A stretch of DNA of 64,000 nucleotides from Longimicrobium terrae (GTDB lineage Bacteria > Gemmatimonadota > Gemmatimonadetes > Longimicrobiales > Longimicrobiaceae): positions 124,001 through 188,000 of the forward strand of contig NZ_JACHIA010000007.1 of the NCBI RefSeq assembly GCF_014202995.1. The letters are read 5' to 3'. Position 1 is the first letter of the stretch. Each line of letters begins with the position of its first letter. The translations under genes were made by a program, and so were the position numbers. Positions 1 through 7,530 of this stretch are shown here, one piece after another. The notes under the pieces were generated by a model. That model was given only the letters and a program-made list of their open reading frames with translations, was not told where the DNA came from and ran no database searches.

Positions 1-561
1 ATCGCGGGGCGCCGGCGCGGATTGGTGCTTTCCGTGGTCGCGCTGGTGATCGGCGCCATCGTGTTTCTGCTGCCGTGGAACTGGCGGCGCGGCGCGGGCG
101 AGTTTCCGCCCATTCACGACATCACCACCGATTTCCGCAATCCGCCGGCGTTCGTGGCCATCGCGCCGCTGCGCAAGGACGCGCCGAATCCGGTGGAGTA
201 CCTGGGTGATTCCATCTCGCGCATCCAGTACAAGGCGTATCCCGACATCCAGCCGCTGATGCTGGCCATGCCGGTGGACAGCGCGTTCGTGAACGCCCTG
301 GTCACGGCGCGGGAGATGGGATGGGAGCTGGTGGATCAGTCGCGGCGGGAAGGGCGCATCGAGGCGACGGCCACCACGGCGTGGTTCGGGTTCAAGGACG
401 ACGTGGTGATCCGGGTGACGAGCGGGTCGGGGATTTCGCGCGTGGACGTGCGCAGCAAGTCGCGCGTGGGCCGCGGCGACGTGGGCGAGAACGCCAAGCG
501 CGTCCGCGAGTACCTGAGCCGCCTGCGCGCCACGGACCCGCAGCCCGTCAACGCGAAGTAG
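1..561 (+). CDS. DUF1499 family protein, 5' end outside window
   Basis: The reading frame is open to the first base, so the gene probably starts upstream; a TTG at position 22 is the first internal start. The visible part begins with a hydrophobic segment (about residues 8-25) followed by a soluble domain. It fits DUF1499: a conserved stretch around PRNPPAF-like 'FRNPPAF', then 'IQYKAYPDIQPL', and a C-terminal half with 'IEATATTAWFGFKDDVVIRV' and 'VDVRSKSRVGRGDVGENAKR'. DUF1499 proteins are small, usually membrane-linked, and have no assigned reaction. It ends 577 bp before the convergent DUF892 gene, with repeat-rich DNA between. Family call is good; function unknown. Confidence 0.8.
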   Translation: MAGRRRGLVLSVVALVIGAIVFLLPWNWRRGAGEFPPIHDITTDFRNPPAFVAIAPLRKDAPNPVEYLGDSISRIQYKAYPDIQPLMLAMPVDSAFVNALVTAREMGWELVDQSRREGRIEATATTAWFGFKDDVVIRVTSGSGISRVDVRSKSRVGRGDVGENAKRVREYLSRLRATDPQPVNAK

Positions 562-569
562 GATCAGGG

Positions 570-1060
570 ACGGCGGACTGCACGCGCCTCCAACCCGGGC
601 CGGCACCACCGGCCCATCCTCCCCTGAAAACCCGGGGGAGGATTGTCGAGGCGGACGTTCCGATGCCGACGCGGGCGGTACCGGGGGAGGGCAGTCGGGG
701 CGAATGGTTCGGTGCGCAGCGAAGTTGGACGCAGCGGCGACTATCTGGAGCGAATGAATCCGCCGCTCCAGAAGCGGGAACCCCCGACACAGCGCTATTC
801 GCGCCCCGTTCGGGGCTTCAACTGCATAGGCCTCCGCGCCGAGATTGCCATCCGCGGAGGCGGACTTCGTGTCTTTCGAGGCGCGGTTTCAACCGCCGGG
901 CGGAAGCCGCCGACCCGCGCCGCAGCCGGCGCTCGCGCTGAGGTCTCCCCCTCTCCCGCTTGCGGGAGAGGGGGCCGGGGGGTGAGGGCTGCCCGCCGCC
1001 GCGCCACACCTCCGGAACACACGAATCGCTGTTCTCCCCTTTCCGTGCGGATGTCTCGGA
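570..1060. repeat. Composite intergenic repeat block, copy 1
   Basis: No gene is supported here. The block has the same parts, in the same order, as those at 2340-2830 and 41601-42180: a GGGGGAGG-type palindrome near 610-650, a palindromic 'GAGCGAATGAATCCGCCGCTC' unit near 748-770, a short CCCCGACAC...GGGGCTTCA stem near 783-820, a unit ending 'GCGGTTTCAACCGCC' near 860-900, and a CTCTCCCGC...GCGGGAGAG palindrome near 952-975. It looks like clustered small palindromic repeats, not coding DNA. Confidence 0.7.
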
Positions 1061-1067
1061 TCCTGCG

Positions 1068-1107
1068 AAAAAGAGCCCTCCTCCGCGATGCGGAGAAGGG
1101 CTCTTTT
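1068..1107 (-). terminator. Intrinsic terminator of the DUF892 gene
   Basis: Long hairpin (arms AGAGCCCT+CTCCGC and GCGGAG+AGGGCTCT, small GAT loop) flanked by A and T runs, so it can act on both strands. It lies 30 bp past the stop of the minus-strand ferritin-like gene. Confidence 0.85.
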
Positions 1108-1137
1108 CATCCACCCCGAATCACGCCTGTGGCGTGA

Positions 1138-1833
1138 TCAGGACTTGGCCTTGGCCCGCGAAGCCGGCGCCTTCTTGGCCGCCGTGCCGCCAGACTTGCC
1201 CGCGCCCGACGACTTTTCGGCCGTGGTGCGCGACTTGGCCGCGGTGCCCGACTTGCTGGCGGACTTGGCCGCCGTGCCGCCCTTGGCCTTGCTCTGCGAG
1301 CCGCCCTCGTCGGGCGTGAACTCCACGTCGCGGGGCTCCATCTGCTCGGCGAGCAGCTTGAGCGCCTTGACCGCGTTGCGCTCGATGAAGGAGGCCATCG
1401 CCTCTTCCTCGCGCAGCGTCTCGTTCAGCAGCGACACCACTTCGTTCTCGCCCATGACCTGGGCAATGGCGATGGCGGTGCGGTAGCCCGCGATTTCGTA
1501 GTGCTCCACGCGCAGCGAGCTGCCCAGGTCAAAGGCTTCCAGCACCGGCTTGGAAGGCTTTTCTTCCTTCTTGAAGCTGTCGTGCTCGGCCTTTAGACCC
1601 ACCGCGGCGTCGCACTTTTCGGCCTTGGCCTTTTCCCCGATCGCCTCGAAGGCACGCTTGAGCCGCTCGATCTGCTCTTCGGTTTCGGCCGCGTGTTCCT
1701 CCACCCGCGCCTTCATTTCCGGGTTGTTCACTTCCCGGGTCAGCGTGCCGAGCATCTTAAGGATGAGCTGCTCGGCGTAGAGCAGGTCACCCAGTTCATG
1801 CTTCAGCAGCTCCTTCATTTGCGTAGCGGGCAT
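1138..1833 (-). CDS. DUF892/YciE-type ferritin-like protein with Lys/Ala/Ser-rich tail
   Basis: 231 residues. Residues 1-165 form a helical DUF892 (YciE/YciF-like) ferritin-like domain, with Glu/His-rich helices such as 'LLYAEQLILKML', 'HAAETEEQIERLK' and 'RVEHYEIAGYRTAIA' that would carry a di-iron site. Residues ~170-231 are a low-complexity Lys/Ala/Ser/Gly tail resembling histone-H1-like or DNA-binding tails. The family is linked to stress responses and iron or peroxide handling; the reaction is not settled. It follows the GlsB/YeaQ-like gene by 29 bp, so the two are probably co-transcribed, a pairing common among general-stress genes. Start ATG with 'GGAGACACGC' upstream. The added basic tail is unusual and suggests a Dps-like DNA-protective role (inference). 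Confidence 0.85.
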   Translation of the reverse strand: MPATQMKELLKHELGDLLYAEQLILKMLGTLTREVNNPEMKARVEEHAAETEEQIERLKRAFEAIGEKAKAEKCDAAVGLKAEHDSFKKEEKPSKPVLEAFDLGSSLRVEHYEIAGYRTAIAIAQVMGENEVVSLLNETLREEEAMASFIERNAVKALKLLAEQMEPRDVEFTPDEGGSQSKAKGGTAAKSASKSGTAAKSRTTAEKSSGAGKSGGTAAKKAPASRAKAKS

Positions 1834-1862
1834 GCGTGTCTCCGGACGGGTTCGGGTTCAGG

Positions 1863-2108
1863 TCAGACGTGGGGGCGGCGGCGGCCCACGATGAGACGGT
1901 AGATGGCCAGCAGGATCAGCGCGCCGACGACGGAGCCGATGAGGCCGACCTGGTTGTCAGCGCCGCCGAACAGAAATCCGCCCACCAGCGAACCGGCGAT
2001 GCCCAGCAGAATCGTCACGATGATGCCGCCCGGATCACGGCCCGGCATGATGAACTTGGCGATCGCGCCCGCGATCAGGCCGATGATGATCATCCACAAA
2101 ATGCCCAT
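1863..2108 (-). CDS. GlsB/YeaQ/YmgE-family small membrane protein
   Basis: 81 residues, almost all in three hydrophobic segments: 'ILWMIIIGLIAGAIAKFIM', 'GGIIVTILLGIAGSLVGGFLF' and 'LIGSVVGALILLAIYRLIV'. The motif GRDPGG after the first segment and the Gly zipper are typical of the transglycosylase-associated (GlsB/YeaQ/YmgE) family of the inner membrane, often induced by stress. Despite the historic name no transglycosylase activity is implied. The ATG at 2108 is chosen because a strong GGAGGAGG ribosome-binding site sits 5 bp before it; the longer open frame upstream has none. Probably the first gene of an operon with the DUF892 ferritin-like gene. Confidence 0.9.
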   Translation of the reverse strand: MGILWMIIIGLIAGAIAKFIMPGRDPGGIIVTILLGIAGSLVGGFLFGGADNQVGLIGSVVGALILLAIYRLIVGRRRPHV

Positions 2109-2339
2109 GCGTTCCTCCTCCAACGGTATCGGGTGAATCAGCCGGTCCCCCTGGACCGCCGTCGTGCCGGTCAAACGCATGCTCCATGCCGAATCCGCCC
2201 CAGGATTACAAGTGGATACAAGGCAAGGGCTTGCGCATCTACCAGGAAACGTCTCGTGGACGGGGTGCGCACTCCGGCTGCTTTTGCGTCTGCCCGCCGG
2301 TGTCTGAAGGTGGATTCAGACTGGCGGTTGCGTGTGGAG

Positions 2340-2830
2340 GGATTCCGGGGTGGGTGGCGGAGTTCGCGGGCGGCCCCCACCCGGGCTCGCATTACGCGCC
2401 CACCCTCCCCCAAAAAACACTGGGGGAGGGTTGGGGCGGGGCGGACGGTTCGGTGAGCGACGCGGAGTTGGGCGCGGCGGCGAGTCTCGGGAGCGGATGA
2501 ATCCGCCGCTCCAACATCGCAAAGCCCCGACACCGGCCGCTGGCGCGTCCGGTTCGGGGCTTCAGCCGCCAACAGCGCAGCCTTGGGACGAACACCATAG
2601 TCTGGACGCCGCACCCAGTGCGCCCCCTCGCCCCGCTTGCGGGGCGAGGGGGCTGGGGGGAGGGGGGCGCCCGCCGCCGCGCCGAACCCTCCGGAAGGGA
2701 CGATACGGGTGTGTGCTCCCTCTCCCACATCTGTTCGTGGGAGAGGGTCGTCGTGCGCAGCACGCGGGGTGAGGGCTCCCCGCCGTCCGCCGCGCCACCC
2801 TCGGTGTTACACACGCAGACTCCACCGCGG
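2340..2830. repeat. Composite intergenic repeat block, copy 2
   Basis: No gene is supported. It repeats the layout of 570-1060: a CCCTCCCCC...GGGGGAGGG palindrome (2400-2432), a 'GACGGTTCGGTGAGCGACGC' stretch, the 'GAGCGGATGAATCCGCCGCTC' unit (2494-2514), a CCCCGACACCGG...CCGGTTCGGGGC stem (2524-2560), a CCCCGC...GCGGGG palindrome (2632-2650), and a further CTCTCCCAC...GTGGGAGAG palindrome (2728-2755). The copy at 41601-42180 shares the central unit almost exactly. Confidence 0.7.
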
Positions 2831-2862
2831 ACCTGACTCCTTTCCCGCGCCCGCCGCCCGAC

Positions 2863-3300
2863 CTACTCGTCCGAGCGGATGGCGCCGCGGCTTCGCTTGG
2901 TGGCCGAACGCTGCTTCTTGTCCTTGAGGCGCGCTTCCTTGGCGGCGCGCGGCATGCGCGTCTTGCGGCGCGCCTTGGGCACGATCAGCGCGCGGCGGAT
3001 GAGCTCGGCGAAGCGCTCCGTCACCAGTTCCTTGTTCTGGTGCTGGCTGCGCTCGTCGCTGGCGGCAATCAGCAGCACGCCCTCGCCGCTGATGCGGTTG
3101 GCCAGCTTGGCCTGGATCAGCGCGCGCTGCTCATCGGTGATGCTGGGGGAGTTCTGCACGTTCCACGTAAGCTCCACCCGGCTGGACGACGTGTTCACGT
3201 GCTGCCCGCCCGGACCGCCCGCCCGCGTGGCCTTGTATCCAAGCTCCGCGCGGGGAATCCACAGCGCGTCGTTGATCTGCAGAACCGTATCTTCAGCCAT
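2863..3300 (-). CDS. arfB: ArfB/YaeJ-type peptidyl-tRNA hydrolase (ribosome rescue)
   Basis: 145 residues. The class-I release-factor GGQ motif is at residues 31-33 ('GGPGGQHVN'), near the N terminus, with no codon-recognition domains. The C terminus is a basic tail ('KARRKTRMPRAAKEARLKDKKQRS...') of the kind ArfB pushes into the empty mRNA channel. ArfB hydrolyses peptidyl-tRNA on ribosomes stalled without a stop codon. The ATG at 3300 gives the family-typical length; upstream sequence in the same open frame is not homologous. It is divergent from mpl, 136 bp apart, so both promoters should lie in 3301-3436. Confidence 0.9.
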   Translation of the reverse strand: MAEDTVLQINDALWIPRAELGYKATRAGGPGGQHVNTSSSRVELTWNVQNSPSITDEQRALIQAKLANRISGEGVLLIAASDERSQHQNKELVTERFAELIRRALIVPKARRKTRMPRAAKEARLKDKKQRSATKRSRGAIRSDE

Positions 3301-3436
3301 GGAAAAGCCGTGTGGGAGAGCCGCGGGGGACGCGGACGTTGCCTGCCGGCGCGGAAGTCGGCAATCTGTGCCGCAGCCGGTGGGCACGCCTCTGGCAAAG
3401 GCCCTGCCGCCACCCCGAACGGAGGAAACGCACAGC

Positions 3437-4894
3437 ATGTCCCACCCCGCATCCGCGCCCGGTTCCGGCGCCACCCAATCGCAGCCGCGCCACTACCACC
3501 TGATCGGCATCGGGGGTACGGCCATGGCCTCGCTGGCCGGCCTGCTGCGCGCGGCAGGGCACCGGGTCACCGGCTCGGACGAGAGCGTGTACCCGCCCAT
3601 GTCCACGCAGCTTCAGGAGCTGGGCATCGAGTACGCCGAGGGCTACTCGCCGGCCAACCTGGACGTGAACCCCGACATCGTCGTCGTGGGCAACGCCATC
3701 TCCCGCGGCAACCCGGAGCTGGAGGCGGTGCTGGACCGGCGGATGCTGTACACCGCCGCCGCCGTGGTCATCAAGGACGAGCTGCTGCGCGGCCGCCACG
3801 TGCTGGCCGTCGCCGGCACGCACGGCAAGACGACCACGACCTCGCTGCTGGCCTGGATCCTGGAAAGCGCCGGGCTGAACCCGTCGTTCCTGATCGGCGG
3901 GATCGCGGAAAACTTCGGCAGCTCGTTCCGGCTGACGGATTCGGAGTACTTCGTGATCGAGGCCGACGAGTACGACACGGCGTACTTCGACAAGGGCCCC
4001 AAGATGTGGCACTACCTGCCCGTCACGGCCATCGTCAACAACATCGAGTTCGACCACGCCGACATCTACCGCGACGAGATCGCGTACCGGTTCGCGTTCG
4101 AGCGGTTCATCAACCTGATCCCGCGCAACGGTACGCTGGTGGCGGGATGGGATTCGCCCATCATGCGCGAGCTGGCGTCCAAGTCGCACGCGCCCATCGA
4201 ATCGTTCGGCTACGACGGCGAGGTGCAGGGCGAGCATCCGCGGTGGACGGCGCGCGACGTGAGCTTCGGCGAGCACGGGACGACGTTCACCGCCGTGCAC
4301 GACGGCCAGGTGTGGGCGGAGGTCAAGACCACGCTGAGCGGCGCCTTCAACGTTCGCAACGCGCTGGCCGTCATCGCCTGCGCGGAGGCCATCGGCGCGG
4401 ACAAGGCGGGTGTGCTGCGCGGCTTTGAGACGTTCGCCAGCGTGAAGCGGCGGATGGAGGTGCGGGGCGAGGCGCGCGGCGTGGTGGTGATCGACGACTT
4501 CGCGCACCACCCCACCGCGGTGCGCGAGACGATTCAGGCCGTGCGCCAGCGCTATCCCGGCCGGCCGATCGTGGCCGTCTTTGAGCCGCGCAGCTACACG
4601 GCCCAGCGCCGCGAATTCCAGCAGGCGTACGCGGAGGCGTTTGCCTCGGCGGACCGCGTGGTGCTGGCGGGCCTGTTCCATCCCGAGCGCTACACCGAGC
4701 AGACGGCCATGAACCCGCACGAGCTGGTGGAAACGTGGCGGGGCCAGGGCAAGACGGCCGACTTCATCCCCTCGCCCGACGACATTGTGGCGCGCCTCAC
4801 GCCGGAGCTGCAGGGCGGCGAGGTGGTGCTGGTGATGAGCAACGGCGGGTTCGGCGGGATTCACGGGAAGCTGCTGGAGGCGCTGGGGGAGTAG
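3437..4894 (+). CDS. mpl: UDP-MurNAc:L-Ala-gamma-D-Glu-mDAP ligase (murein recycling)
   Basis: 485 residues, the usual Mpl length. The N-terminal Mur-ligase domain starts with 'HLIGIGGTAMASLAGLLRAAG' (about 20-40) and has the Mpl-type 'SDESVYPPMSTQLQELGI'. The central ATPase domain carries the P-loop 'GTHGKTTTT' (about 127-135) and 'VIEADEYDTAYFDKGPK'. The C-terminal domain has 'VIDDFAHHPTAV' and 'VFEPRSYTAQRREFQ'. Mpl joins recycled tripeptide to UDP-MurNAc, which implies meso-DAP peptidoglycan and murein recycling. ATG at 3437 follows GGAGGAAA. The 3' end runs into a (GGGAATA)n repeat and a long hairpin. Confidence 0.95.
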   Translation: MSHPASAPGSGATQSQPRHYHLIGIGGTAMASLAGLLRAAGHRVTGSDESVYPPMSTQLQELGIEYAEGYSPANLDVNPDIVVVGNAISRGNPELEAVLDRRMLYTAAAVVIKDELLRGRHVLAVAGTHGKTTTTSLLAWILESAGLNPSFLIGGIAENFGSSFRLTDSEYFVIEADEYDTAYFDKGPKMWHYLPVTAIVNNIEFDHADIYRDEIAYRFAFERFINLIPRNGTLVAGWDSPIMRELASKSHAPIESFGYDGEVQGEHPRWTARDVSFGEHGTTFTAVHDGQVWAEVKTTLSGAFNVRNALAVIACAEAIGADKAGVLRGFETFASVKRRMEVRGEARGVVVIDDFAHHPTAVRETIQAVRQRYPGRPIVAVFEPRSYTAQRREFQQAYAEAFASADRVVLAGLFHPERYTEQTAMNPHELVETWRGQGKTADFIPSPDDIVARLTPELQGGEVVLVMSNGGFGGIHGKLLEALGE

Positions 4895-4899
4895 GGGAT

Positions 4900-5040
4900 G
4901 AGGGAATAGGGAATGGGGAATAGGGAATAGGGAATAGGAACAGAAGAGGGGGATGGGACCTGGCGCGGTCCCGTCCCCCTTTTCTGTTCCCCGCGACCTC
5001 CGCGATCCCCCGCGGCCCCCGCGTGAAACGGTTTTGCGGG
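4900..5040. repeat. (GGGAATA)n run plus GGAAC-hairpin-GTTCC element
   Basis: Four to five 7-bp GGGAATA-type units lead into a near-perfect hairpin (4937-4990) bounded by GGAAC and GTTCC, then a C-rich stretch ending 'CCCCGCGTGAAACGG'. The region 46183-46310 has the same order of parts, with different bases in the hairpin arms, so this is a composite interspersed element. Confidence 0.7.
4937..4990 (+). terminator. Long hairpin terminator after mpl
   Basis: Arms GGAACAGAA+GGGGGA+GGGACC and GGTCCC+TCCCCC+TTCTGTTCC with a TGGCGC loop. It lies 43 bp past the mpl stop and ends in a short T run, so it can work as a terminator as well as being part of the repeat. Confidence 0.7.
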
Positions 5041-5071
5041 CTCGTGGGCGACCGATGATCCGGGGATGCGC

Positions 5072-5108
5072 AAAATCTCGCCGCGGCAGAGTGCCGGGCG
5101 AGATTTCA
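5072..5108 (-). terminator. Intrinsic terminator of the small membrane protein gene
   Basis: AAATCTCGCC...GGCGAGATTT stem around a 14-nt loop; read on the minus strand it ends in a TTTT run. It is 65 bp past the stop at 5174. Confidence 0.75.
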
Positions 5109-5173
5109 CGTGGATTGCGAAGATCCGAACTCCGCGGGCCGGACCGGGGGCAGCCGGCCGGATCCGCGGAGGG

Positions 5174-5401
5174 TTACAGGCCGGACGACGTGTATCCGCC
5201 GTCCTTGGGCCGGCTCAGCCACTGCACCGCCTTCACCACCAGCCACACCACCAGCACCAGCGGCAGCACGGTGAACAGCAGGAAGGACGCAAGCCCGATG
5301 GCGACACCCACAACCACCAGCGCGATCCTGAGCGCCACGATCGCCAGAATGCCAAGGACAGCCCACTTCAGGACCGTTTCGAAATTGCTCTTCTCTTCCA
5401 T
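5174..5401 (-). CDS. Small membrane protein, family not recognised
   Basis: 75 residues. A charged N terminus (MEEKSNFETVLKW) is followed by one long or two short hydrophobic helices (about residues 13-58: 'AVLGILAIVALRIALVVVGV', 'GLASFLLFTVLPLVLVVWLV') and a short polar C terminus 'SRPKDGGYTSSGL'. I do not recognise a named family. It is divergent from the PAP2 phosphatase gene and has its own terminator, so it is probably a single-gene unit. ATG at 5401 is preceded by 'GGGAGCATGGACA', with a plausible GGGAG ribosome-binding site. Confidence 0.75.
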   Translation of the reverse strand: MEEKSNFETVLKWAVLGILAIVALRIALVVVGVAIGLASFLLFTVLPLVLVVWLVVKAVQWLSRPKDGGYTSSGL

Positions 5402-5533
5402 TGTCCATGCTCCCGGTGAATGCCCCGCTTCGGCTGACGGGGTGTGATACGCAGCACCCCGCCCGCGAGTTTCAGACCCGCTCGGTACCCGTTTTGCCCG
5501 GCGGCCGGGAACCATCCTGAACCCGACCGAAAC

Positions 5534-6298
5534 GTGCCTCAGATTCAGACCCCGGCGCCGCACGGAATCCGCCCCGGCCGCTGGCTGCTCGTGGAAGGAC
5601 CGCGCCTGGCCTTTCTGCACGGGCGCGATGCGTGGAAGCAGATGCCCCGGCATACGGCGCGCGGCTGGCTGCTGTGGATGGCGGCCGGGCTGGCGCTGTG
5701 CTGCGCGCTGGTTCTGCTGCTGGTGATGCAGGTGCGCCGCATGGCGGAGGCGGGCCGCCTGTCGTGGGAGCCCGGCTGGCTGCGCTGGTTCGAGGGCGCG
5801 GGCCCGTCGTTCGCGCACGCGGTGTGGATGGATTCGCTGGGCAACTCGGTGATCCTCATCCCCCTGGTGCTGGCGACGGCGATGGCTGCGGCCTGGATGG
5901 GCGCGCCGCTGCGGGCGCTGGCGGTGCTGGCCTGCTTCTTTGGCGTGGACGTCATCATCGGCACGGGGTGGCTGGCGTGGAACCGCGCGCGCCCGGACTT
6001 CATCGCGGGCGGCATCGCGGCGCCGGCGCTGCACTCGTTTCCCAGCGGGCACATGGGGCAGGTGGTAGCCGCGTTCGGGATGTGGGCGTGGCTGTGGATG
6101 CGCGCCACGCCCTCGCGCTCCGAACGCGTGCTCGCCGTGCTGATGGTGCCGGTGATGGCCGTCATCGTGGCGGCGGCGCGGCTGCGGCTGGGCGCGCACT
6201 GGCCCACGGACATTGTGGCCGGGTCGCTGGCGGGTGCGGTGTGGCTGGCGGTGTGCATCGTGGCGCTGCGCCGGGCGGAGGCGCGCGGCGGACGGTAA
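5534..6298 (+). CDS. PAP2-family membrane phosphatase
   Basis: 254 residues from the GTG at 5534; an upstream in-frame ATG at 5444 would add 30 unconserved residues, so the start is uncertain. Several transmembrane helices surround the three PAP2 motifs: 'WNRARP' (about 148-153), 'PSGH' (about 170-173) and 'RLRLGAHWPTD' with the His and Asp near 222-226. PAP2 enzymes dephosphorylate lipid substrates such as phosphatidic acid or undecaprenyl pyrophosphate; the substrate cannot be read from sequence. The first motif lacks the usual leading Lys in a clear position. Downstream is a GTGCGTGAGT repeat array. Confidence 0.85.
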   Translation: MPQIQTPAPHGIRPGRWLLVEGPRLAFLHGRDAWKQMPRHTARGWLLWMAAGLALCCALVLLLVMQVRRMAEAGRLSWEPGWLRWFEGAGPSFAHAVWMDSLGNSVILIPLVLATAMAAAWMGAPLRALAVLACFFGVDVIIGTGWLAWNRARPDFIAGGIAAPALHSFPSGHMGQVVAAFGMWAWLWMRATPSRSERVLAVLMVPVMAVIVAAARLRLGAHWPTDIVAGSLAGAVWLAVCIVALRRAEARGGR

Positions 6299-6302
6299 AA
6301 GG

Positions 6303-6414
6303 GATAGTGCGTGAGTGCTGGGTGCGTGAGTGCGTGAGTGCGGGAAAAGCAGTGCTCAGTGCTCAGTGCCAAGTGCCCAGTGCTCGGTGCCAAGTGCTCA
6401 GTGCTGGAGGGGGG
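6303..6414. repeat. GTGCGTGAGT / AGTGCTCAGT repeat array
   Basis: A run of 'GTGCGTGAGT'-type units (6307-6343) followed by 'CAGTGCTCAGTGCCAAGTGC'-type units (6350-6405). The reverse-complement arrangement occurs at 59307-59390 and related arrays at 33101, 52423, 54676 and 58801. No gene is present. Confidence 0.85.
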
Positions 6415-6519
6415 GTTCTGAGATAATGACGGCCGGTGTTGTCCGCTTTGGCTTGCGCACCGAGGCGGGAAATGCTCCCTTTCGGCACCGTCGTTTCGCA
6501 CACCCGTTCCGTATCCGCC

Positions 6520-7341
6520 ATGTCTGGTACCATCCGAATCGGCACGCAGGGGTGGAACTATCCCGGCTGGGTGGGCCCGTTCTACCCGGACGGGACCAGG
6601 CCCGCCAGCTTTCTTTCCACCTACGCGCGCGCGTTCTCGACGGTGGAGGTGGATTCCACCTTCTACGCCATCCCGCCCGCCAAGTCGGTGCGCGGATGGG
6701 CGGAGCGCACGCCGGACGGCTTCATCTTCGCGCTCAAGATGCCGCAGGAGGTGACGCACGAGCGGCAGCTTCGCGACGCCGACGACGTGGCCGACGAGTT
6801 CCTGGAGCGCGCGCGCGAACTGGGGCCCAAGCTGGGGCCCATCCTGCTGCAGATGGGGCCGGACTTTGCGCCGGAGGGATTCTCGCGGCTGGAACGGTTC
6901 GTGGAGCGCCTGCCGCGCGACATGCGCTTTGCCGTGGAGGTTCGCCAGCAGCGGTGGATGCACGACAGCATTCTTCCGCGGCTGCTGGATCTGCTGCGGG
7001 CGAACGGGACGGCGCTGGCGCTCAGTGACGGCAAGTGGATTCCGCGCGAAACGATGACGATGCTGGCGGGGGCGCCCACGGCGGACTTTCACTACATCCG
7101 GTGGATGGGCCCCAACCGCGACATCGTGGACTACTCGCACCTGCAGTTCGACCGCGAGGAGGAAATTGTGGGGTGGAGCGAGGTGCTGGGGCGCACGGCG
7201 CTGCAGGGTACGACGGTGTTCGGCTACTTCAACAACCACTTCGCCGGCCACAGCCCCGCCAACGCGCGCCGCATGCAGGAGCTGCTCGGCGCCGCCCCGG
7301 TAGACCCGTCCACCCTCGGCGAACAGATCTCGCTGTTCTGA
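6520..7341 (+). CDS. DUF72 (YecE-like) TIM-barrel protein
   Basis: 273 residues. The N terminus 'IRIGTQGWNYPGWVGPFYPDG' and following 'YARAFSTVEVDSTFYAIPPA' are hallmark DUF72 segments, as are 'GFIFALKMPQEVTHERQL' and the C-terminal 'GYFNNHFAGHSPANA'. DUF72 proteins have a TIM-barrel fold and are widespread; no reaction is established. The ATG at 6520 is preferred over an upstream in-frame start at 6436 because homology begins at 'SGTIRIGTQGW'. It faces the convergent gene at 7531 across a strong terminator. Confidence 0.9.
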   Translation: MSGTIRIGTQGWNYPGWVGPFYPDGTRPASFLSTYARAFSTVEVDSTFYAIPPAKSVRGWAERTPDGFIFALKMPQEVTHERQLRDADDVADEFLERARELGPKLGPILLQMGPDFAPEGFSRLERFVERLPRDMRFAVEVRQQRWMHDSILPRLLDLLRANGTALALSDGKWIPRETMTMLAGAPTADFHYIRWMGPNRDIVDYSHLQFDREEEIVGWSEVLGRTALQGTTVFGYFNNHFAGHSPANARRMQELLGAAPVDPSTLGEQISLF

Positions 7342-7465
7342 TCGTGGTCAGGGCGCACGTGAAGCCTCTTCCTTCGCGAGGCATTCCCCCGTTGTTGCGG
7401 CGGCTCGGTTGCTCAGCGGGAGAGGCGCTCTGTGCACGAACGTGTCTCCCATCCCGCACGGCGCG

Positions 7466-7501
7466 AAAAACCCGTTCGGGCATGAGCCTGAACGGGTTTT
7501 C
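7466..7501. terminator. Bidirectional intrinsic terminator
   Basis: AAAACCCGTTC...GAACGGGTTTT hairpin between two convergent genes (stops at 7341 + and 7531 -). A and T tracts on both sides allow use in both directions. Confidence 0.85.
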
Positions 7502-7530
7502 TCAATGGAGCGTGGGTCACGCCGCGCGGC

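Noticed and set aside
2181-2339. Gene extension of the GlsB-like protein to 2180 or an independent plus-strand ORF
   Set aside because: No RBS, no homology, and the strong GGAGGAGG before 2108 fixes the start.
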